Part shown: positions 48,893 through 59,355 of the stretch, piece after piece
Numbering within the stretch: the first letter of the stretch is position 1
Layout of the letters: every line of letters begins with the position of its first letter
NCBI GenBank assembly: GCA_001189345.1
Contig: LFKV01000015.1
Coordinates: forward strand, 62,001 to 126,000
Direction of reading: 5' to 3'
DNA length: 64,000 nt
Source: Candidatus Paraburkholderia kirkii
Lineage (GTDB): Bacteria; Pseudomonadota; Gammaproteobacteria; Burkholderiales; Burkholderiaceae
The notes under the pieces: model-generated
Databases searched by the model: none
Told to the model about the DNA's origin: nothing
Seen by the model: the letters and a program-made list of their open reading frames with translations, nothing else
Program-made: the position numbers and the translations under genes

Positions 48893-49363
48893 TTACAGGT
48901 GGGAAGCGGCCGAGCGGCGGGCCAGGACGGCGAGCTGGCGGAAGGTGCCAGCGTCGACGGAATCGGCCGGGACGAGCAGCGTTTCACGCCGCCCGCGCGC
49001 GCAGACGAGCGTCAGCGCGAGCAGCCGGCCGCTCCATTGCGCGCATCCCGCGATGCGCGTGCGCCGCACGTCGCCGCTGCGGCTCCAGAGCGTAAGGCCG
49101 TCCGACTTGCAGGCCGATGGCCGCCGGCTGGGCCCGCAGCCACCCCGATACGACGCAAGCCCGAACGCAGCCATGGTCGCCGCGCACGCCACCGCCGCGT
49201 GCCCGACCTGTTCCGTGTGCGCGTAGGCGCACTGGAACACCGAGGCGCCGGCCACGCTCGCGAATCCGAGCATCGCGCCCCGCAAGAAACGCGACGGCCG
49301 CATCGCAACACCCGGCGTCGAGCCGGTTTCCCGATGCGGCCGATCCACGCACACGCCCGCCAT
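48893..49363 (-). CDS. YgfX-like hypothetical protein with a probable compensated frameshift
   Basis: The frame ends DGLTLWSRSGDVRRTRIAG, then LLALTLVCARGRRETLLVPADSVDAGTFRQLAVL, which resembles the soluble half of YgfX/CptA-type inner-membrane proteins. Upstream are two hydrophobic stretches around ASVAGASVFQCAYAHTEQVGHAAVACAATM. Between them, GCGPSRRPSACK looks out of place, while the adjacent frame reads RAQPAAIGLQVG. Two opposite indels near 49140 and 49100 would explain this, altering only about twelve residues. The start may be 49363 or 49303 (MRPSRFLRG). Located between rpoE and fabF as in relatives. Function unclear. Confidence 0.6.
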   Translation of the reverse strand: MAGVCVDRPHRETGSTPGVAMRPSRFLRGAMLGFASVAGASVFQCAYAHTEQVGHAAVACAATMAAFGLASYRGGCGPSRRPSACKSDGLTLWSRSGDVRRTRIAGCAQWSGRLLALTLVCARGRRETLLVPADSVDAGTFRQLAVLARRSAASHL

Positions 49364-49393
49364 GTCGATTCCGTACTGACGAGCGCGCCGTGC

Positions 49394-50632
49394 TCAGTGG
49401 CGCTTGAAAACGAGCGAGCCGTTCGTGCCGCCGAAGCCGAACGAGTTCTTCACCGCCACGTCGATCTTCATTTCCCGCGCCGTGTTCGCGCAGTAATCCA
49501 GGTCGCACTGCGGGTCCTGGTTGAAGACGTTGATGGTCGGCGGCGAGATCTGGTGGTGAATCGCCAGCACCATGAACACCGACTCCAGGCCGCCCGCGCC
49601 GCCCAGCAGGTGGCCGGTCATCGACTTGGTGGAGTTCACGACAACGTTCTTCGCCTGATCGCCGAGCGCGCGCTTGATGCCGATCGTCTCCGCGATGTCG
49701 CCGAGCGGCGTGGACGTGCCGTGCGCGTTCACGTAATTTACCTGGTCGGCGTTGATCTGCGCGTTCTTCATGGCATTGACCATCGCGCGGCGGCCGCCAT
49801 CGCCGTCTTCGGGCGGTGCCGTCATGTGGAAGGCGTCACCGCTCATGCCGTAGCCGAGCACTTCCGCGTAGATCTTCGCGCCGCGCTTCTTCGCGTGCTC
49901 GTACTCCTCGAGCACCATCACGCCCGCGCCTTCGCCGAGCACGAAGCCGTCACGGTCGGTGTCCCACGGACGGCTCGCCGTGGCAGGATCGTCGTTGCGC
50001 TGCGACAGCGCGTGCGCCGCCGCGAAGCCGCCGATGCCGAGCGGAGAAACCGTCGCTTCCGCGCCGCCCGCGACCATCACGTCCGCGTCGCCGTATTCGA
50101 TCAGGCGCGACGCCTCGCCGATGCAGTGCAGGCCGGTCGTGCAGGCCGTGACCATCGACAGATTCGGCCCCTTGAGACCGAAGCGGATCGACAGATGGCC
50201 GGAGATCATGTTGATGATCGACGCCGGCACGAAGAACGGAGAGATGCGGCGCGGACCGCGGTTCAGCAGTTCGGTCTGGGTGATTTCGATCATCGGCAGG
50301 CCGCCGATGCCCGAACCGACCACAACGCCCACGCGCTCCGCGTTGTCCTCGGTGATCTCGAGGCCGCTGTCCTTCATGGCCTGGACGCCCGCGGCGAAGC
50401 CGTAATGGATGAAGGTATCCATATGGCGCGCTTCCTTGGCGGGCATGTACTCCTCGATGTTGAAGCCCTTCACTTCGCCCGCGAAACGCGTGGAGAAGTT
50501 CGTGGCGTCGAACTTCGTGATATTCGCGATGCCCGATTTGCCCGCGATCAGATTGGCCCAGCCGTCGGCAACGGTATTGCCGACAGGCGAAACGAGTCCC
50601 AGGCCTGTAACAACAACTCGACGACGGCTCAC
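49394..50632 (-). CDS. fabF: 3-oxoacyl-[acyl-carrier-protein] synthase II
   Basis: FabF elongates acyl-ACP by condensation with malonyl-ACP. The 412-residue product has the active-site cysteine ([14 protein letters not shown], Cys164), the first histidine in [11 protein letters not shown], the second in [13 protein letters not shown], and [14 protein letters not shown] at the C-terminus. It starts [19 protein letters not shown] at 50632. It is last in the plsX-fab cluster and separated from acpP by a terminator-like hairpin. Intact. Confidence 0.97.
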   Translation of the reverse strand: MSRRRVVVTGLGLVSPVGNTVADGWANLIAGKSGIANITKFDATNFSTRFAGEVKGFNIEEYMPAKEARHMDTFIHYGFAAGVQAMKDSGLEITEDNAERVGVVVGSGIGGLPMIEITQTELLNRGPRRISPFFVPASIINMISGHLSIRFGLKGPNLSMVTACTTGLHCIGEASRLIEYGDADVMVAGGAEATVSPLGIGGFAAAHALSQRNDDPATASRPWDTDRDGFVLGEGAGVMVLEEYEHAKKRGAKIYAEVLGYGMSGDAFHMTAPPEDGDGGRRAMVNAMKNAQINADQVNYVNAHGTSTPLGDIAETIGIKRALGDQAKNVVVNSTKSMTGHLLGGAGGLESVFMVLAIHHQISPPTINVFNQDPQCDLDYCANTAREMKIDVAVKNSFGFGGTNGSLVFKRH

Positions 50633-50655
50633 GGTAACCCCTTATCCATAGAATG

Positions 50656-50710
50656 ACGAAAAACAAAAGCCACAGCGGCCACAGGAAACCGCCCTGTGTG
50701 CCCTGTGGCT
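50656..50710 (-). terminator. Attenuating terminator between acpP and fabF
   Basis: On the reverse strand AGCCACAG and CTGTGGCT form the base of a long stem with an inner CACAGG/CCTGTG helix, followed by TTTTGTTTTTCG. It would end much of the acpP transcript before fabF, allowing acyl carrier protein to be made in excess. Confidence 0.78.
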
Positions 50711-50778
50711 CTCAAACTGGTCTTTGCAGCGACGATGCATCAAGCTGGTTGAGCGATGAGTCGCCGGCGCGCCCGGCC

Positions 50779-51018
50779 TCAGGCCTTGACGTTTGCGCGA
50801 GCGTAGTCGATCGCTTGCTGAACCGTGGTGATCTTTTCGGCCTCTTCATCGGGAATTTCCATGCCGAATTCGTCTTCGAGCGCCATCACGAGTTCGACGG
50901 TATCGAGCGAGTCAGCGCCCAGATCGTTCAAGAACGAAGCTTCGTTCTTGATTTCGGCTTCCGCCACGCCCAGTTGTTCGGTGACGATCTTCTTCACGCG
51001 CTGTTCGATGTTGTCCAT
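50779..51018 (-). CDS. acpP: Acyl carrier protein
   Basis: AcpP carries growing acyl chains on a phosphopantetheine arm attached by AcpS. The 79-residue product begins [18 protein letters not shown] and has the attachment motif [18 protein letters not shown] with the modified serine at position 37. It is acidic and helical, as expected. ATG 51018 is the family start. Intact. Confidence 0.98.
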   Translation of the reverse strand: MDNIEQRVKKIVTEQLGVAEAEIKNEASFLNDLGADSLDTVELVMALEDEFGMEIPDEEAEKITTVQQAIDYARANVKA

Positions 51019-51256
51019 ACAGCCCTCCGAGGGAAAAAAGTTCAAATATGCGAGTGCGCGCATTTTATCAGGTTTGGACCCGCAAAATACGGCGCGTTGG
51101 TTCCATGCTCCGCCGTCCGGCGCGCTCCATCAAGAGGGCGCCGGCGCTTCGCGATGATTCCTCGCCGCCGCGCGGAATCGGTGCGCACGATGCCGTATCG
51201 AGCATTTTGCGCGCCCGTCCGGCGCGGATATTAAGCGAAAATCGGCGAAATGCCTA

Positions 51257-51997
51257 TTACATGTACATGCCGCCGTTCACGTGCAGCGTCGTGCCGGTGA
51301 TGTAGCCGGCGAATGGCGATGCCAGGAACGCCACAGCATGCGCGATATCTTCGGGACTGCCCAGTCGGCCAAGTGGGATAGACGCGGTAAGCGCGGTGCG
51401 CTGCTCTTCGGGCAGCACCTTGGTCATGTCCGTGTCGATGAAACCCGGCGCGATGCAGTTCACCGTGATGCCGCGGCTGCCGATCTCGCGCGCGAGCGCG
51501 CGCGTCATGCCCGCGACGCCCGCCTTCGCCGCCGCGTAGTTCGCCTGTCCGGGATTGCCCGAAGAGCCGACCACCGAGGTGATGTTGATGATGCGCCCAC
51601 CGCGCGCCTTCATCATCGGCCGCAGGACGGCGCGCGACAGGCGGAATACCGCGCGCAGGTTGGTGTCGATGACGGCGTCGAACTCGTCGTCCTTCATGCG
51701 CATCGCGAGCTGGTCCTTCGTGATGCCCGCGTTGTTCACGAGAATGTTCAGGCTGCCGAACTCCTTGACGGTGGCATCGATGAACGCGTCGGCCGCGGCC
51801 GCGTCGTTCACGTTCAGGACCGCGCCACGGCCCTTGCCGCCTGCCTGCTCCAGCGCTTCCGTGATGCCGGCCGCGCCGCTTTCGCTGGTCGCCGTGCCGA
51901 TGACGGTCGCGTCTTGCTTCGCGAGTTCGAGCGCGATCGCCCTGCCGATGCCGCGCGACGCACCCGTGACGATTGCTACTTGGTTGTCCAGATTCAT
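51257..51997 (-). CDS. fabG: 3-oxoacyl-[acyl-carrier-protein] reductase
   Basis: FabG reduces 3-oxoacyl-ACP with NADPH. The 246-residue short-chain dehydrogenase has the dinucleotide loop TGASRGIGRA, NNAGITKD, and the triad Ser141, Tyr154 and Lys158 (YAAAK). It ends with the characteristic TLHVNGGMYM. It lies ten bases after fabD. The 238-base gap to acpP (51019-51256) holds no gene and probably the acpP promoter. Intact. Confidence 0.98.
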   Translation of the reverse strand: MNLDNQVAIVTGASRGIGRAIALELAKQDATVIGTATSESGAAGITEALEQAGGKGRGAVLNVNDAAAADAFIDATVKEFGSLNILVNNAGITKDQLAMRMKDDEFDAVIDTNLRAVFRLSRAVLRPMMKARGGRIINITSVVGSSGNPGQANYAAAKAGVAGMTRALAREIGSRGITVNCIAPGFIDTDMTKVLPEEQRTALTASIPLGRLGSPEDIAHAVAFLASPFAGYITGTTLHVNGGMYM

Positions 51998-52007
51998 TTT
52001 GTTTTCC

Positions 52008-52940
52008 TCAGCCTGCGATCATTTTGCGCGTTTCCTCGAGCGACGCCGGATCGAAGATCGCGCCGCCGACGAGATTGCCGTCGATGCGCTTCGTGAAGCC
52101 CGCGAGCACCTTGCCCGAACCGCACTCGATGACGTGCGTGACGCCGTCGTTCGCCATCGCCCGCACGCACTCGACCCAGCGCACCGGACCCGCCGCCTGA
52201 CGCACCAGTGCGTCCTTGATCGCGGCCGGATCGGAGACGATCGCGACGTCGATGTTATTAATCAGGGGAATTCGCGGCGCCTCGATCTCGACACGGCCGA
52301 GATAGTCGCGCAGCTGATCCGACGCCGGCCTGAGCAGCGACGAATGGAACGGCGCGGAAACCGGCAGCGGCAGCGCGCGCTTCGCGCCCTTCACCTTCGC
52401 CACTTCGCACGCCTTCTCGACGGCCGCCCTGGCGCCGGCAATCACCGCTTGCGCGGGCGCATTGAAGTTGACCGCTTCGACGACGCCCGCCGACGACGCT
52501 TCGGCGCAAACCGCGCGCACCGTGTCGTCGTCGAGGCCGAGGATCGCGGCCATGCCGCCTTCGCCCACCGGCACGGCGCTTTGCATCGCCTGCGCGCGGA
52601 AGCGCACGAGCGGCACAGCGTCCGAAAAGGCGAGCGCGCCCGCCGCGACGAGCGCAGTGTATTCGCCGAGGCTGTGACCGGCGACGATGGCGGGCGCGAG
52701 GCCGGTTTCCTTTTCCCACACGCGGTAGATCGCGTACGCCGCCATCAGCATGACGGGCTGCGTGTTCGTCGTCAGGTTCAGGTCTTCGGCCGGACCTTCG
52801 GCGATCAGCTTGCCGAGATCCTGGCCGAGCGCCTCGGAAGCCTGCTGAACGGTTTCGCGCACGATGGCGTGATCGGCGAATGCGTTGAGCATGCCGATCG
52901 ACTGCGAGCCCTGTCCGGGGAAAACGAACGCAAATTTCAT
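52008..52940 (-). CDS. fabD: Malonyl-CoA:ACP transacylase
   Basis: FabD loads malonyl groups from CoA onto AcpP. The 310-residue product starts MKFAFVFPGQGSQSIGML and has the nucleophile elbow VAGHSLGEYTALVAAG (Ser90) and the active-site histidine in VSAPFHSSLLRPA. The start 52940 is set by homology; the frame extends upstream without meaning. Intact. Confidence 0.97.
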   Translation of the reverse strand: MKFAFVFPGQGSQSIGMLNAFADHAIVRETVQQASEALGQDLGKLIAEGPAEDLNLTTNTQPVMLMAAYAIYRVWEKETGLAPAIVAGHSLGEYTALVAAGALAFSDAVPLVRFRAQAMQSAVPVGEGGMAAILGLDDDTVRAVCAEASSAGVVEAVNFNAPAQAVIAGARAAVEKACEVAKVKGAKRALPLPVSAPFHSSLLRPASDQLRDYLGRVEIEAPRIPLINNIDVAIVSDPAAIKDALVRQAAGPVRWVECVRAMANDGVTHVIECGSGKVLAGFTKRIDGNLVGGAIFDPASLEETRKMIAG

Positions 52941-53070
52941 ATCGTCCTCGATGATTGGAATGATCCGCGACGTCGTCGGTGACTGCGCGCGCATCGCGCG
53001 CTCATGCGGCGCGCGGCGAATATCGTGACGACGGGATCAGTTGCGAATGGATAGAGGGATCGATTGGCGA

Positions 53071-54060
53071 TTAATAGCGGATGACCGACGCGCCCCACGT
53101 GAAGCCACCGCCGACACCTTCGATCAGCACGTTGTCGCCGCGCTTGACGCGCCCGTCGCGGACCGCGACGTCGAGCGCGAGCGGAATCGACGCCGCCGAC
53201 GTGTTGCCGTGCTCGCCGACCGTCACGACCATGCGCTCGGGCGGCAGATGCAGCTTGCGGCACGTGCTCTGCATGATGCGGATGTTGGCCTGATGGGGGA
53301 TCAGCCAGTCGATGTCTTCCGGCGCGAGCTTCGCCTTGTCGAGCGCTTCGACCGCGACCTTTTCCAGCACGTTGACCGCGAGCTTGAACACGGCCTGACC
53401 GTCCATGTACAGGAACGCGCTGCCTTCGACCACGCCGCCGTTCACGTTGCCCGGCGTGCAGAGGATGCCCGAATGGCTGCCGTCCGCGTGCAGCGCGCTC
53501 GAAAGCACGCCCGGCTCATCGGACGCCTGCAGGACGACCGCGCCCGCGCCGTCGCCGAACAGCACGCAGGTGGTGCGGTCTTTGAAATCGAGGATGCGCG
53601 AGAACGTTTCCGCGCCGACGACGAGCGCCGTACGGTTCAAGCCGCTGCGGATGAAACTGTCCACCGTGGCGACGCCGTAGGCGAAGCCGGAGCATACCGC
53701 TTGCAGGTCGAACGCCGCGCCACCGTTCCGGATGCCGAGCTTGTTCTGCAGCAGGCACGCGGTGCTGGGGAAAACGAAGTCCGGCGTGGAGGTCGCGACG
53801 ATGATCAGATCGATCGATTGAGGATCGACGCCCGCCGCCTCGATCGCCTTCTGCGATGCGATGAGGGCGAGGTCGCTCGTGGTTTGACCGGGAGCCGCAA
53901 AGTGGCGCGCGTGAATGCCGGTGCGCGCGACGATCCATTCGTCGCTCGTCTCGACGCCCTGCTTCGCGAGACGGTCTGCCAATTCCTGATTCGTGACGCG
54001 CTCGGCCGGCAGATAGCTGCCGGTGCCCAGCACGCGAGAGTAAAGATTGGTTTGAGCCAT
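53071..54060 (-). CDS. fabH: 3-oxoacyl-[acyl-carrier-protein] synthase III
   Basis: FabH starts each fatty acid by condensing acetyl-CoA with malonyl-ACP. The 329-residue product has the cysteine in [15 protein letters not shown] (Cys123), the histidine in [10 protein letters not shown] and the asparagine in [15 protein letters not shown]. Its ATG overlaps the plsX TAA by one base, so the two are translated together. Intact. Confidence 0.97.
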   Translation of the reverse strand: MAQTNLYSRVLGTGSYLPAERVTNQELADRLAKQGVETSDEWIVARTGIHARHFAAPGQTTSDLALIASQKAIEAAGVDPQSIDLIIVATSTPDFVFPSTACLLQNKLGIRNGGAAFDLQAVCSGFAYGVATVDSFIRSGLNRTALVVGAETFSRILDFKDRTTCVLFGDGAGAVVLQASDEPGVLSSALHADGSHSGILCTPGNVNGGVVEGSAFLYMDGQAVFKLAVNVLEKVAVEALDKAKLAPEDIDWLIPHQANIRIMQSTCRKLHLPPERMVVTVGEHGNTSAASIPLALDVAVRDGRVKRGDNVLIEGVGGGFTWGASVIRY

Positions 54061-55241
54061 TATGCCTTCGAATGTAGCGCAGTCCCGGACTCGTCCGGCG
54101 GGTTCGGCTGCGAGTTTGGCTGAGAATCAGGCTGCGGGTTCGATTGACCGGCTGCAGCGGCGCCAGGCGTGCTTTTGCCATTGGCTGCAACCGATGCATC
54201 GGACGCCGGAGCATGCGCATCGGCCTCGCGCGCGGAGGGCGCATTTTCTTCCATCGCGCGCACCAGGCGTTCCAGCACGCCATTTTTGACGGCATCATAC
54301 CCGCGTTTAATAGCCCACTCAAACCCGAAGGCCTCGGCCGAGCCGTGGCTCTTGATGACGAGTCCGCGCAGCCCCAGCAACGCCGCGCCGTTATATTGCG
54401 CGGGATCGACGCGCTTCTTGAAACGCTTGAGCACGGGCAGCGCGATGAGCGCCATCAGCTTGGAGGCGAACGAGCGGCTGAACTCTTCCTTGATCATGTC
54501 GGCGAGCATCTTGGCGAGACCTTCGGAGGTCTTCAGCGCGACATTGCCGACGAAGCCATCGCACACGACGACGTCCGTCGTGCCCTTGTAGATGTCGTTG
54601 CCTTCCACGTTGCCGTAGAAGTTGAGCGTGCTCGCGCGCAAGAGCTCACCCGCGCGCTTGATCGTTTCGTTGCCCTTGATGACTTCTTCGCCGATGTTGA
54701 GCAGGCCGATCGAGGGCCGCGAGCGGCCCTCGATCGCCGACACCAGCGCGTGGCCCATCTCGGCGAACTGCAGCAGATGCTCGGGCTCGCAATCGACATT
54801 GGCGCCGAGATCGAGCACGGTGGTGTAGCTCTTCTGGCTCGGCATAGCGAAGGCGATGGCCGGACGCTCGATGCCGGAAAGTGTCTTCAGCACATAGCGC
54901 GACACCGCCATGAGCGCGCCGGTGTTGCCGGCGGAAATGCAGGTCTGCGCCTCGCCGTCCTTCACGAGGTTGAGCGCGACGCGCATCGACGAGTCTTTCT
55001 TCTTGCGCAGCGCGACCTCGACCGGGTCGTCCATCGCGACGACTTCGCTCGCCGGAACGACGGTGAGGCGAGGCTCGTCGAGGGCCTTCGACTTCTTGAG
55101 CTGGGCGCGGATAGGCTGCTCAAGACCGACGAGCATCAGGTGTGCGTCGGGATGCGAGCGCACGAAATTGACGGCAGCGGGAACGGTCACGACCGGACCG
55201 TGGTCGCCTCCCATGCAGTCGATGGTGATCTTTACAGTCAT
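54060..55241 (-). CDS. plsX: Phosphate acyltransferase PlsX
   Basis: PlsX converts acyl-ACP to acyl-phosphate for phospholipid synthesis. The 393-residue product begins [20 protein letters not shown] and has [42 protein letters not shown] and [21 protein letters not shown]. The C-terminal ~45 residues (serine/asparagine/proline repeats such as [17 protein letters not shown]) are a low-complexity extension. It lies between rpmF and fabH. Intact. Confidence 0.97.
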   Translation of the reverse strand: MTVKITIDCMGGDHGPVVTVPAAVNFVRSHPDAHLMLVGLEQPIRAQLKKSKALDEPRLTVVPASEVVAMDDPVEVALRKKKDSSMRVALNLVKDGEAQTCISAGNTGALMAVSRYVLKTLSGIERPAIAFAMPSQKSYTTVLDLGANVDCEPEHLLQFAEMGHALVSAIEGRSRPSIGLLNIGEEVIKGNETIKRAGELLRASTLNFYGNVEGNDIYKGTTDVVVCDGFVGNVALKTSEGLAKMLADMIKEEFSRSFASKLMALIALPVLKRFKKRVDPAQYNGAALLGLRGLVIKSHGSAEAFGFEWAIKRGYDAVKNGVLERLVRAMEENAPSAREADAHAPASDASVAANGKSTPGAAAAGQSNPQPDSQPNSQPNPPDESGTALHSKA

Positions 55242-55379
55242 GGAACGCGACGAATTTCGGGCACAAAAAAGCGGCAGTGAAATGCCGCCTTCTCGTCGTA
55301 CCGGGAAAGTGTCAAGAGCGGGTTGCGCCCACGTGCCCGCGGAACGGTTTCAGCGGGCGCATCGGGCGTCGAGGAACGC

Positions 55380-55559
55380 TTAGTCGTTCTTCGTCTTGAC
55401 GACTTTCTTGCCACGATAGTAGCCGTTCGGGCTCACGTGGTAGCGCAGATGCACTTCACCCGTGTTCGGCTCGACAGCCAGCGGAGCCGTCGTGAGGAAG
55501 TCGTGGGAACGGTGCATGCCGCGCTTCGACGACGACTTCTTGTTTTGCTGAACTGCCAT
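55380..55559 (-). CDS. rpmF: 50S ribosomal protein L32
   Basis: This 59-residue protein reads [20 protein letters not shown] and later [21 protein letters not shown], the standard L32. As in E. coli, it lies between yceD and plsX. The zinc cysteines of some L32 proteins are absent, as is normal in this group. Start ATG at 55557-55559, stop TAA at 55380-55382. Intact. Confidence 0.98.
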   Translation of the reverse strand: MAVQQNKKSSSKRGMHRSHDFLTTAPLAVEPNTGEVHLRYHVSPNGYYRGKKVVKTKND

Positions 55560-55678
55560 GACTACTCCAGAAAAATTTTGCGAATCCTAACACAGCCCGA
55601 TCCGCCGACAGCCCTCGGCCGTTCGGCCATCGGGTGCGCACATCGCGCTACCAGTTTGTTGCGTGCTACGAAACCATT

Positions 55679-56295
55679 TCAGTGCTTCTTGCCATCGGAG
55701 CCGCCCTGCTTGAGCTTCTCCAGCACGGCAAACGGGTTCGGCTTTTCTTCCTCCTCCCGCGCACCGCCTTCATCCGACTCGTCGTCCGCACTGCCTGGAA
55801 GCAGGCTTTCGTGCACCTCGGGGCACACGTTGTGCTTGGGCACGAGCGGCAAGGACAACAGCAATTCCTCTTCGATCAAGTCGACGAGATCGAACTGGCG
55901 CGAGCCCACGATCACTTCGACTTCATCGTCGTCGAGCGGATATTCGTCCGCCTCTTCCTCCGTCACCACGATCCGATACGTCGCATCGACATCGAGATGC
56001 TGCGAATACGGCGAAAGACAGCGCTGACACATGAGCCACACCAAACCGTGCACCGCCAGGCGCAGATACGGCTGTGGCGCCTCGGTGCCCTCGTCCTGCA
56101 GTTCCGGCTGGGTCGAGCCCTCGGCCTGCCAGGTGAACACGGTGCGGTCTGGCGCATCCGCCGGCACTTCGGCTAACATGCGCGGCATCTGCGACACGCG
56201 CAGCGCGCCGGCTGCCTGCCGCTCTTGGCGAATTCGTAAATGTCGAGCGCGCGCAGATCGGCGGGGCTCGCAAGTTTGCCAGGATTCTGAGTCAT
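55679..56295 (-). pseudogene. yceD: YceD/DUF177 family protein, one-base deletion near the N-terminus
   Basis: From ATG 56295 the protein reads MTQNPGKLASPADLRALDIYEFAKSGRQ and then shifts near 56213. The following frame continues MLAEVPADAPDRTVFTWQAEG, LVWLMCQRCLSPYSQHLDVD and ends GGSDGKKH at 55679. One missing base accounts for it. YceD proteins are linked to 23S rRNA maturation and are usually cotranscribed with rpmF. A shorter product from ATG 56197 would lack the first 33 residues and could retain some activity. Confidence 0.82.
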
Positions 56296-56607
56296 GTGCG
56301 CTCCTGCTTGGCAGCCTTGCGCGGTTAGTGCTTCCGGTGAGCGCTCAGTATGCACCGCGATGGCGTCTCCAGGCAGCATGGCTTGCCCGAATTTGCATCG
56401 AGCCGGCATTCGTGCTTCCTGACCCTTTCTGCTCTTGTTGCGCGAAAGGCGCTTGCACCGGGTTCATCGGCTCGAGGCGGACAAGACAGCCACACACTTG
56501 CCGATGAAGACCCTAAAATCATATCGGCTTTATTCTTTCGAGTCAAATACTTAAGGGTACGGCAGAAGGCCGTCGTTTTTTTCATTCATTTTTGCTGATT
56601 TCGCTTT
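56296..56607. other. Divergent region between yceD and maf
   Basis: No gene. It contains the promoters of both flanking genes. A small hairpin (ACGGC/GCCGT followed by seven T-rich bases, about 56559-56582) lies 26 bases before maf and may attenuate it. Confidence 0.45.
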
Positions 56608-57222
56608 ATGTCCGAGGCTCCAAACACGCGACCACCCGCGCGACCACTCGCGCCACCCCGCACGCCGCGCCTGATCCTGGCGTCCAGTTCACCGTATCGG
56701 CGCGAGTTGCTCAAACGCCTGCGCGTACCTTTCGACGTCGTCAAGCCCGACGTCGACGAGGCGCCGCTCGCCGGCGAGGCACCCGAGTCGACGGCCGTGC
56801 GCGTCGCGGACCGCGCGGATGTGCTCGTGATCGGATCCGACCAGGTCGCGACTTTCGACGGCCGGCAGATCGGCAAGCCAGGCACGCACGAGAACGCCGT
56901 CGCGCAGCTTCGGGCGATGCGCGGCCGCAGCGTCGAATTTCACAGCGCGCTGTGCCTGTTCGACAGCCGCACGGAGAACGTGCAATCCGCCGATATCGTC
57001 ACCCGGGTGCGGTTTCGCCACTATTCGGACGCGCAGATCGAGGCCTATCTGCACGCCGAAACGCCCTACGACTGCGCGGGCAACGCGAAATCCGAAGGTC
57101 TGGGCATCGCGCTGCTGGAGGCGATCGAATCCGACGATCCCACGGCACTCATCGGGCTGCCGCTCATCGCGCTGAGCGGCATGCTCGAGACGGTCGGATT
57201 CCCGGTCCTGGGGGCGGCATGA
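56608..57222 (+). CDS. Maf/YceF-family nucleotide pyrophosphatase with an internal deletion
   Basis: Maf proteins hydrolyse non-canonical nucleoside triphosphates; the YceF type prefers 7-methyl-GTP. The product has [56 protein letters not shown] and [14 protein letters not shown], all as in YceF. Between ESTAVRVA and DRADVL about eleven residues including the usual R-L-x-x-x-K-A segment are missing, with the frame preserved. That lysine contributes to the active site, so activity is doubtful. It begins with a 17-residue proline-rich leader. Its stop overlaps the next ATG. Confidence 0.78.
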   Translation: MSEAPNTRPPARPLAPPRTPRLILASSSPYRRELLKRLRVPFDVVKPDVDEAPLAGEAPESTAVRVADRADVLVIGSDQVATFDGRQIGKPGTHENAVAQLRAMRGRSVEFHSALCLFDSRTENVQSADIVTRVRFRHYSDAQIEAYLHAETPYDCAGNAKSEGLGIALLEAIESDDPTALIGLPLIALSGMLETVGFPVLGAA

Positions 57223-57937
57223 GCGGCGTGCTCTATCTGTCCCGAACACGCTGGGCGATGGCGACGCAGCCGCGCTCGCCGGCGTCCTGCCCGAACCGGT
57301 ACGCGCGCAGGCGGCCGCGCTCGCCTACTACATCGGCGAAAACGCGAAAACCACGCGCGCCTTTCTGAAAAAAGTGGGTACGGAACGGCCGATTCAGGAA
57401 ATCGAGGTGCGCGAGCTGAACGTCAACACGCCCCCGGGCGAGATCGACAAGCTGCTCGCGCCGATTCTGGCGGGCACGGACGCCGGTCTCGTGTCCGAGG
57501 CAGGCTGCCCCGCCGTCGCCGATCCGGGCGCGCTGCTGATGCGGCGCGCGCATCAGCGCGGAGTGAAAGTGGTGCCGTTCGTCGGCCCGAGCTCGATCCT
57601 GCTGGCGCTGATGGCCTCGGGCATGAACGGCCAGAGCTTTGCGTTCAACGGCTATCTGCCCGTCGATGCCGCCGAGCGCGGCAAGCGCCTGCGCGAACTG
57701 GAACAACTGTCGCGCAAGGCCAATCAAACGCAGATTTTCATCGAGACGCCCTATCGCAACAAGGCGATGCTCGACACGCTCGTCGCGACGTGCGCGCTGT
57801 CCACACTGATCTGCGTCGCGGTCGATCTGACGCTGCCGGGCGAAACCATCGTCACGCGCACGACGGCGGACTGGAAGAAGCAGCCCGCGCCGGACCTGCA
57901 CAAGCGCCCGGCGATCTTCCTGCTGCTGGCGTCGTGA
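57219..57937 (+). pseudogene. RsmI-like SAM-dependent methyltransferase, one-base deletion near the start
   Basis: The ATG at 57219 overlaps the maf stop (ATGA). After MSGVLYL one A is missing near 57239, so the frame turns into arginine-rich noise. The correct frame is open from about 57240 and reads NTLGDGDAAALAGVLPEPVR, FLKKVGTERPIQEIEVREL, SEAGCPAVADPGALLMRRA, VPFVGPSSILLALMASG and FIETPYRNKAMLDTL. This is a tetrapyrrole-methylase fold enzyme of the RsmI/YraL superfamily, here probably the shorter paralogue found beside maf in Burkholderia. No alternative start would restore the N-terminal SAM site. Confidence 0.82.
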
Positions 57938-57940
57938 GAG

Positions 57941-58938
57941 TCAGCGCAACTGGAGCCTGCCACCGAGCGTGAGCGCGCGCACGGCGGCGTCTCTGACCGA
58001 CGCGCCGAAGCGCCGCACCACGCGCTCGCTGATGCTTTCCTTCTACGTGTAATCGACGATGTCCGGCTGCTTGATGATTTCGCGCGCGACATAATTGGCG
58101 TCGCCGAAATCGTCGGCGAGACCGAGCTCCACGCTCTTCTCGCCGGTCCAGAACATGCCGGAGAACAGGTCCGGATCATCCTTCAGACGTTTGCCTCGCC
58201 CCTGCTTCACCGCGTCGATGAACTGCGTGTGGATCTGGTCGAGCATGGCCTGCGCGTGCGCGACCATCTGAGGCATTTCGGGCGAGAACGGATCGAACGC
58301 GCCCTTGTTCGCCCCCGACGTATGCATGCGGCGCTGCGCACGCCCAGCTTGTCCATCAGGCCGGTGAAGCCGAAGCCGTCCATCAGCACGCCGATCGAGC
58401 CGACGATGCTCGCCTTGTTGAGTAGATCTTGTCCGCCGCCGCCGCCGCCGCGACATAATAGCCGCCCGACGCGCACATGTCGTCGACGACGACATAGAGC
58501 GGCGGCGTCGGATATTTCGTGCGCAGTCGCCGGATTTCGCCATTGATGATGCCCGCCTGCACCGAACTGCCGCCCGGGCTGTTGATGCGCAGGATCACGC
58601 CCACGGTATTCTCGTCCTCGAAGGCGCTCTGCAGCGCGTCGTCGATGTTGTCGGCGCTCGCATCGCTGTTCGCGACGATCTCGCCTTGCAGGTCGATGAG
58701 CGCCGTTGTGCTTGCCCGCCTTCGCGACGCGATCGCCGGTGAAATCGAACACGCCCCAGGCAATCAGCGCGATCACCGCGAGGAACAGGAAACGGAAGAA
58801 AATGCGCCAGCGCCGGGCGGCGCGTTGCTCGCGGATCGCGGCCAGCGCGATGCGTTCGAGCGCCTCGCGCTCCCAGTTTTCGCCGCCGCGCGCGGGCGGA
58901 CGGGACTCGGCCCGATCGGGCGGAAGATTGTCGGACAT
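57941..58938 (-). pseudogene. sppA: Signal peptide peptidase SppA-type S49 protease, frameshifts and a stop
   Basis: S49 proteases degrade cleaved signal peptides at the inner membrane. The start MSDNLPPDRAESRPP, the span IFFRFLFLAVIALIAWGVF, then GVILRINSPGGSSVQAGIIN, DMCASGGYYVAAAA (nucleophile serine) and NKASIVGSIGVLMDGFGFTG identify it. One extra base lies near 58711, one is missing near 58427, and one more indel lies near 58340. A TAG at 58043-58045 replaces a probable glutamine in DYT-Q-KESISERV. The natural stop is at 57941. It cannot be expressed whole. Confidence 0.88.
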
Positions 58939-58963
58939 GCGTCGTCTTGTTGTCGAGAAAGTA

Positions 58964-59355
58964 TCAGGCGGGGCGCAGCGCGTCGTCCGGCATCCAGAAG
59001 ACCACTCGGCCTTCCGGCGTATCGCGCTCCTCGACCGTTATGGGTCGCAGGCGCGCGCCACGGCACGGACCGCCCACGCATTTGCCGGTGTCGGGCTCGT
59101 AGATCGCCCCGTGCATCGCGCACATCAAGTCAAGTATAGGCCCGAGCTCTCGAAGAACTGGCCCTCGACCTAGTCGAGCTCCATCGGCACGTGCGCGCAG
59201 CGGTTCAGATAGCCATAGGGCTTGCCGTCGTAGCGCACGAAGAACACGACCGCGTCGCCGCTCGCCTCGGTCGCGGGAATTCGCAAGCCCGCGCCGCCGT
59301 CGACCAGCTCGTCCGACGCGCATACGCGCACCGCGTCCTGCCGTTGCTCGGTCAT
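58964..59355 (-). pseudogene. Rieske [2Fe-2S] domain protein, stop and 5-bp duplication
   Basis: The ATG at 59355 overlaps the gph stop (ATGA) and gives MTEQRQDAVRVCASDEL. The first cluster motif NRCAHVPMELD is followed at once by TAG (59170-59172) in place of tryptophan. A perfect 5-bp tandem duplication at 59126-59135 then shifts the frame just before the second motif, LMCAMHGAIYEPDTGKC. The rest (PCRGARLRPITVEERD) continues to 58964. Intact relatives are small ferredoxin-like Rieske proteins of unknown partner, encoded between gph and sppA. Confidence 0.88.
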
